DNA from: Siniperca chuatsi
Lineage: Eukaryota; Chordata; Actinopteri; Centrarchiformes; Sinipercidae
Assembly (NCBI RefSeq): GCF_020085105.1
Contig: NC_058047.1
Location: 22,028,001-22,092,000, forward strand
DNA length: 64,000 nt
Direction of reading: 5' to 3'
Part shown: positions 59,601 to 64,000 of the stretch, piece by piece
Layout: each line of letters starts with the position of its first letter
Numbering within the stretch: the first letter of the stretch is position 1
Notes under the pieces: generated by a model
The model's input: the letters and a program-made list of their open reading frames with translations, nothing else
The model's database searches: none
What the model was told of the DNA's origin: nothing
Translations under genes and position numbers: made by a program

Positions 59601-62234
59601 TTGTTTCTTTTTAGCTTAAAGCTAAAATATTTTCCACCTGTCAGCAAAGCTCTTCCGCTCCTTTCCTCTGCATTTGACCTCACCTGCTGCCGAGAGGTAG
59701 ATCTCTAACGACAAATACGTACAGTGAAGAGCCACGACGGCCGTTCCGCCATAAAAATAACGTAAGATGTACGTGAATGGCGCAGCTTCTTAGTTCTTTG
59801 ACGTTTACTTGTTTGAGGGTTGCGGTGAAGTGAGCTGGATCCAATCAGTGTTGAGCTCTGTGAAGATTGACGGCTGTCGAACCGCGCTGTAGCCAATCTG
59901 TGAACGTGACCTGTGATTAACATACGCCCCCATTATCTGGCCAAAATCAAAACATTTCTGATCTGTGTAATTATCAAATGGCTTCCCTGCATTAGTGATG
60001 GAAAAATCCAAATCAAGGGAAGGGAACACAGTTAAATGTGTATTACTTCATATTTTATTCACATTCATATATTATTTTCACCTACTTGTATGTATGTAGG
60101 CTACATAATAGTTCTGTTTATTTTCACCTGTCTTTGTTCAGCTTTGTTGTCCGTGTGTTTTAGCTGTATGTCTATTTCTATCTTCCTATAAACTGCTCTT
60201 GGAACTGTGTGCAAGTACACTGAGAAGAACTTAAAACCAAATTCTTTGTATGTGTACACATACTTGGCCAATAAAGCTGGTTCAGATTCTGATTCATCAG
60301 ATTTCATGAAAGAAAGACTATTTTGGCAGGTCACAGTATTCAATCTGCTGTCAATACAAGCAGCTCAATAAGACTTGACTCTCCCCAGTGAGGTCATTCC
60401 ACATTCAGATAACAAAGTCATGATAGGCCTACTGTACATCATCGTGGCTTATAAGATCTTTACGGACGTGGCTGCTTATGATAAAACTGTGATAACCTCA
60501 GAGAAAGATAGACAAAAGAAAAAACTGCAAACATGACAAAAAGCCCCAAACGCATACATTTATTGCAAACATCAAATAAACAATTTCAAGAACATTTGTT
60601 TTGCTCACAGTACCTCCCTACTGTCTACAATACCAGTGGGGTTCTGTAAACAACACATTCATTTGATTTATTTCATTTGAAGTTTTGTCTTTGTTTTGCT
60701 TCATCTTGTCTGCCAACAACACACGTGATAGCACTTGCTCAATCAACATAAAATCTTAATTGCAGTGTATTTCATGTTTGACTACGTGACCTACTGTAAA
60801 AGGCTAGTAGCCAACGGAGAGATGATCCTGCACAGCCAGTTTTTCAGGTATTGCTCGCAGTTGGAAACTGAATACAAATAGGGAATGTTAATCCCTTTTA
60901 ACCCTGTTTTATAGGCTATATTATCTAGAAATAGAAACTATTTTCTGTAATCATCCTGCTCTCAGGCAGCCACTGCAGGCTTGGCAGCATGCCCACCATT
61001 CTCTGACCATAAATCATTTCTCATGAATACAATAAACCTCCTCACATTATCCATTCATATCTCTCACATGAGGGTTAGGCTACAGTGTGTTACAAATACT
61101 GACTGCTTTTCCAAGATAACAAATCTCACACGTGTCACCTGCTTTCTGAGCCACAATATGGAAAATTCCAAACAAGTAGAAGATGAGATGCATCATGTGC
61201 ATCTGTAGCCTTATGACATATTTAATTTGAATCTGGTTGAATATAACACGAGACATCCTTACATCACAAACAACTAAGGGATCACTGAGCATAGCTGATA
61301 TGTCACACACTTCTACAATCAGTGTGTGTATGTCCTCTGACTGGACTTTACCCATATGGCCTACCAGAGCACCCTCTGTCCTGTGTTTAGTTGTCAGTAG
61401 GTGAGCATCTCCTGCCACTCTGAGACCCTGACCCTCATTGACTGATGGATGCTATTTTTAGATGACCTGAACCACACTGACTCCATCTCTTCAGCTCCTG
61501 TCTGAGGGGAGATGAAGGGCCTGTGTAAATATGTGCCAGGATATTTCTGCAGCAGCTGCCAAGGTGAATTATGTGAAGATGATCACACCTTCACATGATC
61601 ACTGTAAGAGAGAGCTAATTGATTTGCTTAATAGTTGAGAATTTGTTGAATTCAGAAATCTTCCTTTGTATCACAGCAAAACCTGGATCTATGAGAGAGA
61701 TATTTTGCCTCTCCCCCTTAGTGTAGTACAGTGTTAATGTCAGTGACATTCGTATGCATTTCACAACCAATAGTTTATGGTAAGAGTAGTATTATGGGAA
61801 GGAGGGCTGTTGACAGAGTAAACTTTGGGTAAATGATTGGCAAAGTCAGATCTAGCCTACTTAAACACAGCGTGGGAGGGATCTTTTCTGCAGTTGATCT
61901 GGTGGAAAGTCATGTGACCCAAATAGTTTGTCTCTGACCACTCTTAAGGGGGGTTGCTTTTTACATGTGATGACTTGAATACTTTTACACTAAACGTTCA
62001 TTGCAGTCTCTTGTACTTTTCCATAAGTGTTATATGTTCTTTTGCAGTAGTACAGCTTAATACAACCCTGTGCTTTATTGATCGGACTGCATTGCTGCTC
62101 CCTTTTAAGCAGGAAGACTCTGACACCAGCTGATATTGGAGGCTGTAGTTGATCATTAACAGGCAGCTCTAATTTATTTTGAAGAGTGATGCTGTCAGGC
62201 AGCACTTCATTTCCTTCTAGGAGCCGGTGACTAC
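59601..62234. other. Divergent spacer between hook1 and the RING-finger gene
   Basis: The hook1 promoter and 5' UTR should lie at about 59601-59800, and the RING gene promoter toward the right. 60180-60298 looks like a LINE 3' tail (listed separately). 60300-62200 contains no gene I can support; ORFs at 60981-61208 and 61080-61418 match no family known to me. A possible splice acceptor (TTCCTTCTAG) ends at 62220, 15 bases before the predicted start codon of the RING gene, suggesting an upstream non-coding exon. Confidence 0.5.
60180..60298 (+). mobile_element. Likely LINE 3' tail
   Basis: The sequence ACACATACTTGGCCAATAAA, followed by GCTGGTTCAGATTCTGATTC, matches the terminal TGATTC-repeat tails of L2-like fish LINEs. 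No coding part is visible. Confidence 0.5.
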
Positions 62235-63653
62235 ATGTCAGCTGCTGTTTCTAGATCAACTATGCACCCCCACCACAGCTCTCAGTCCAAGTGAGTCTCA
62301 TTTTTATTACGTTTGGCAGTATTGATAGGTTTATGTTTGTTTGCTTAGAATACAAGCGTGGTTGTGTGCTCTAACTGCACTTATAAGATAGTTTAGATTT
62401 AGGCAGAAGTGTTTTTTTGATCTCATGACACCCAGGCTCGCTCAAACTGATCTGTTAGAAATCTGTTAGAAATGGACTAGTTGCCTAAAAGTGTAAAGTA
62501 ATCCACTAGACTAGAAACAGTGTAACTTCATAAAGTGATTACTGTAATCACTGTAAATGCAATTTGATGATAAAAGCCAGATTGTGATGCTGAAGTTGTT
62601 TGCGGTGCCTAATGAAAGTTGTGATTATTTTTAGTTAAGATTAATTTTACAAATGAATGCAGGGTAAGCTTTGAAATAATTTAGGTAAATGAAAGTCCTT
62701 GTGGATACAACATGTCAATTAGCTGGCAGCAGCTAATCTGTCAAACAGCTGTAGTCACCGCATCAGCATCTGTCATCCACAAACAGAAAAGAGCGGCATA
62801 CAATCCAGTTTATCTCCCAAATCTTTTGTTTTTGTGTCAGTATCTCCTCACTGGCAGATATGCGGAATTTAAGGCGTGTATATCATTGACGCCATCTTGT
62901 GTCACTTTGCAGACTGGACCATCTCCCCTCTGAAGGTGCAGCGGGTCACGGTCACCTCGGGTCATCCAGATCTCTGGTGTGCACACCTGATCAGTCAGCA
63001 TCAACGTACATCAGTTGCCACAAGGTGAGAGCTTCGCTCACTCACACACACACACACAGCAAGCACAGATATGAAGCTTATGGTTTGCAGGTTATTTCTT
63101 TAAAGGAAATTTCAAAATCCAATAGGTTTTTTTTTCAACAAACAGTGACGACAGGACAAGCACACAGGCAGTAAATAATGTTATTACTGTAAGGCACTCC
63201 TGTGTGATGATTATTATTGCTTTTATTAGGGTCACAGTCAGGTGGAGAGAGTTGCTGCCAAACAAATGATAATAATCTCACTGTTTACTTGTATAATCCT
63301 GGACCTTGGCCTAATCAAAAGTCCCCAAACATGTATTGTGTATCTATTATAATGTCTGTTATGAGCGTTTTAGAAATTATATTGCACACAATATTGGGAA
63401 TATTTAATTTGGCCATAAGATTGTTTTTTGATTCGTCAGCTCTTGCTCTGCTTCATATTTTCTTCTTCCTCCTTATTTTTTTCCTTCTTCCTGTTTTTCA
63501 CCTCTCATCTCTTAACTTTTGTCTCTCTTTGTCCCTAATCTTTTTAGGAATCTACACAGTCATGTCCATCAACAAGCCGAGACTGGCACTGTCCAGTCTG
63601 CCTGCAGACGGCCAGCTTCCCAGTCCAGACGAACTGTGGCCATTTGTTCTGTG
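62235..63653 (+). CDS. RING-finger E3 ubiquitin ligase, RNF170-like, 5' part (continues past right edge)
   Basis: Three coding exons phase together: 62235-62290, 62913-63024, 63548-63653 (91 aa in window). The predicted product starts [19 protein letters not shown] and reaches a half RING domain, [20 protein letters not shown], followed by HLFC. This is the first C-x2-C pair and the C-x-H-x2-C knuckle of a C3HC4 RING, closely matching human RNF170 ([20 protein letters not shown]). The donor after the last Cys is in phase 1, and the rest of the RING must lie beyond 64000. The N-terminal part lacks the membrane helix that RNF170 has before its RING, so it may be a paralogue rather than RNF170 itself. 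The start was chosen as the upstream in-frame ATG; ATG at 62262 is the alternative. Confidence 0.65.
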
Positions 63654-64000
63654 GTACGAGATTCAACACACACTCATTCATTGGCTGGTCAGTGTAGCAT
63701 CAGTGTGCTGCAGCCTTGAGGCCTGTATGTTCGGCTTTAAATAATTAACTGTTGCCATGGTTTTCCAACTCTGCCTCTCACCTGAAAGCTTTACTCAAAT
63801 GATTCTTCTCAAAGGTGTACGTACGTATAAGATGTGGTGTAGTGAGTCACCAAAAACAAACACAGTCAATTATCTGGTCACAGATGTGCAGAGGTGAACC
63901 TCAGATGCAAAAGTTCAAGTTCAGATTTACAGAAGGACATCTGATCGTGTTATATCATCAACATATTATATTGAGTTGGATAAAACTTTTTAGATAGACC
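63654..64000. other. Intron of the RNF170-like gene
   Basis: No exon completing the RING domain is visible before the window ends. No repeat was recognised. Confidence 0.5.

Noticed and set aside
63217-63744. 175-codon hydrophobic ORF on the plus strand
   Set aside because: It runs through intron sequence and reads the RING exon in the wrong frame; the frame giving CPVC and CGHLFC is the real one.

Overview
The window is nuclear DNA of a bony fish, most likely a spiny-rayed (percomorph) teleost. This rests on small exons with GT/AG introns, an AT-rich background with many microsatellites, several repeat families typical of fish genomes, and a CYP2 cluster lying beside hook1. No ORF longer than about 220 codons is needed: every real gene is split, and I assembled each one from splice sites, intron phase and family motifs. 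I saw no tRNA, rRNA, CRISPR array, LTR element or retroviral remnant.

Layout. (1) Positions 1-15.6 kb, minus strand: two class I cytokine receptor genes in tandem. The first to be transcribed is il23r (16 coding exons, 910 aa); behind it lies the 5' half of il12rb2, which runs off the left edge. This is the same head-to-tail order as human IL23R-IL12RB2 on 1p31. (2) Positions 18.7-45.7 kb: a cluster of four CYP2 genes related to mammalian CYP2J. Gene A is on the minus strand (498 aa), gene B on the plus strand (493 aa), gene C on the plus strand is a young pseudogene, and gene D on the plus strand is intact (497 aa). All four share the nine-exon plan of the CYP2 family. (3) Positions 47.9-59.6 kb, minus strand: hook1 with 22 coding exons (716 aa), converging on CYP2 gene D. 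(4) Positions 62.2 kb to the right edge, plus strand: the first three coding exons of a RING-finger gene resembling RNF170, divergent from hook1 and cut by the window end.

Mobile DNA fills most introns and spacers. It includes a hAT transposase remnant inside an older repeat at 4.9-6.8 kb and an intron-bearing IS630/Tc1-mariner-type transposase remnant in CYP2 gene A intron 4, whose 3' part is tandemly duplicated (858 bp, almost identical copies). Three copies of a common fish repeat beginning near the consensus CAGTGGTGGAAAGTAACTAAG are present, two of them carrying nested insertions with target duplications. A CR1/L2-type LINE fragment and a foldback element with a perfect 28-bp hairpin lie in hook1.

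How the genes fit together: il23r and il12rb2 encode the signalling chains for IL-23 and IL-12. The CYP2 genes encode ER-bound monooxygenases of the type that oxidises fatty acids and xenobiotics. hook1 encodes a dynein/microtubule cargo adaptor. They share no pathway; the grouping looks like ancestral synteny, since the human counterparts (IL23R-IL12RB2 and CYP2J2-HOOK1) lie on the same arm of chromosome 1. The points most worth a second look are the full gp130-like ectodomain of il23r, the dying CYP2 gene C with signs of sequence exchange with gene D, GC-AG introns, a splice donor built from a (TG)n microsatellite, and the nested and duplicated elements. I did not find a convincing new biological system.
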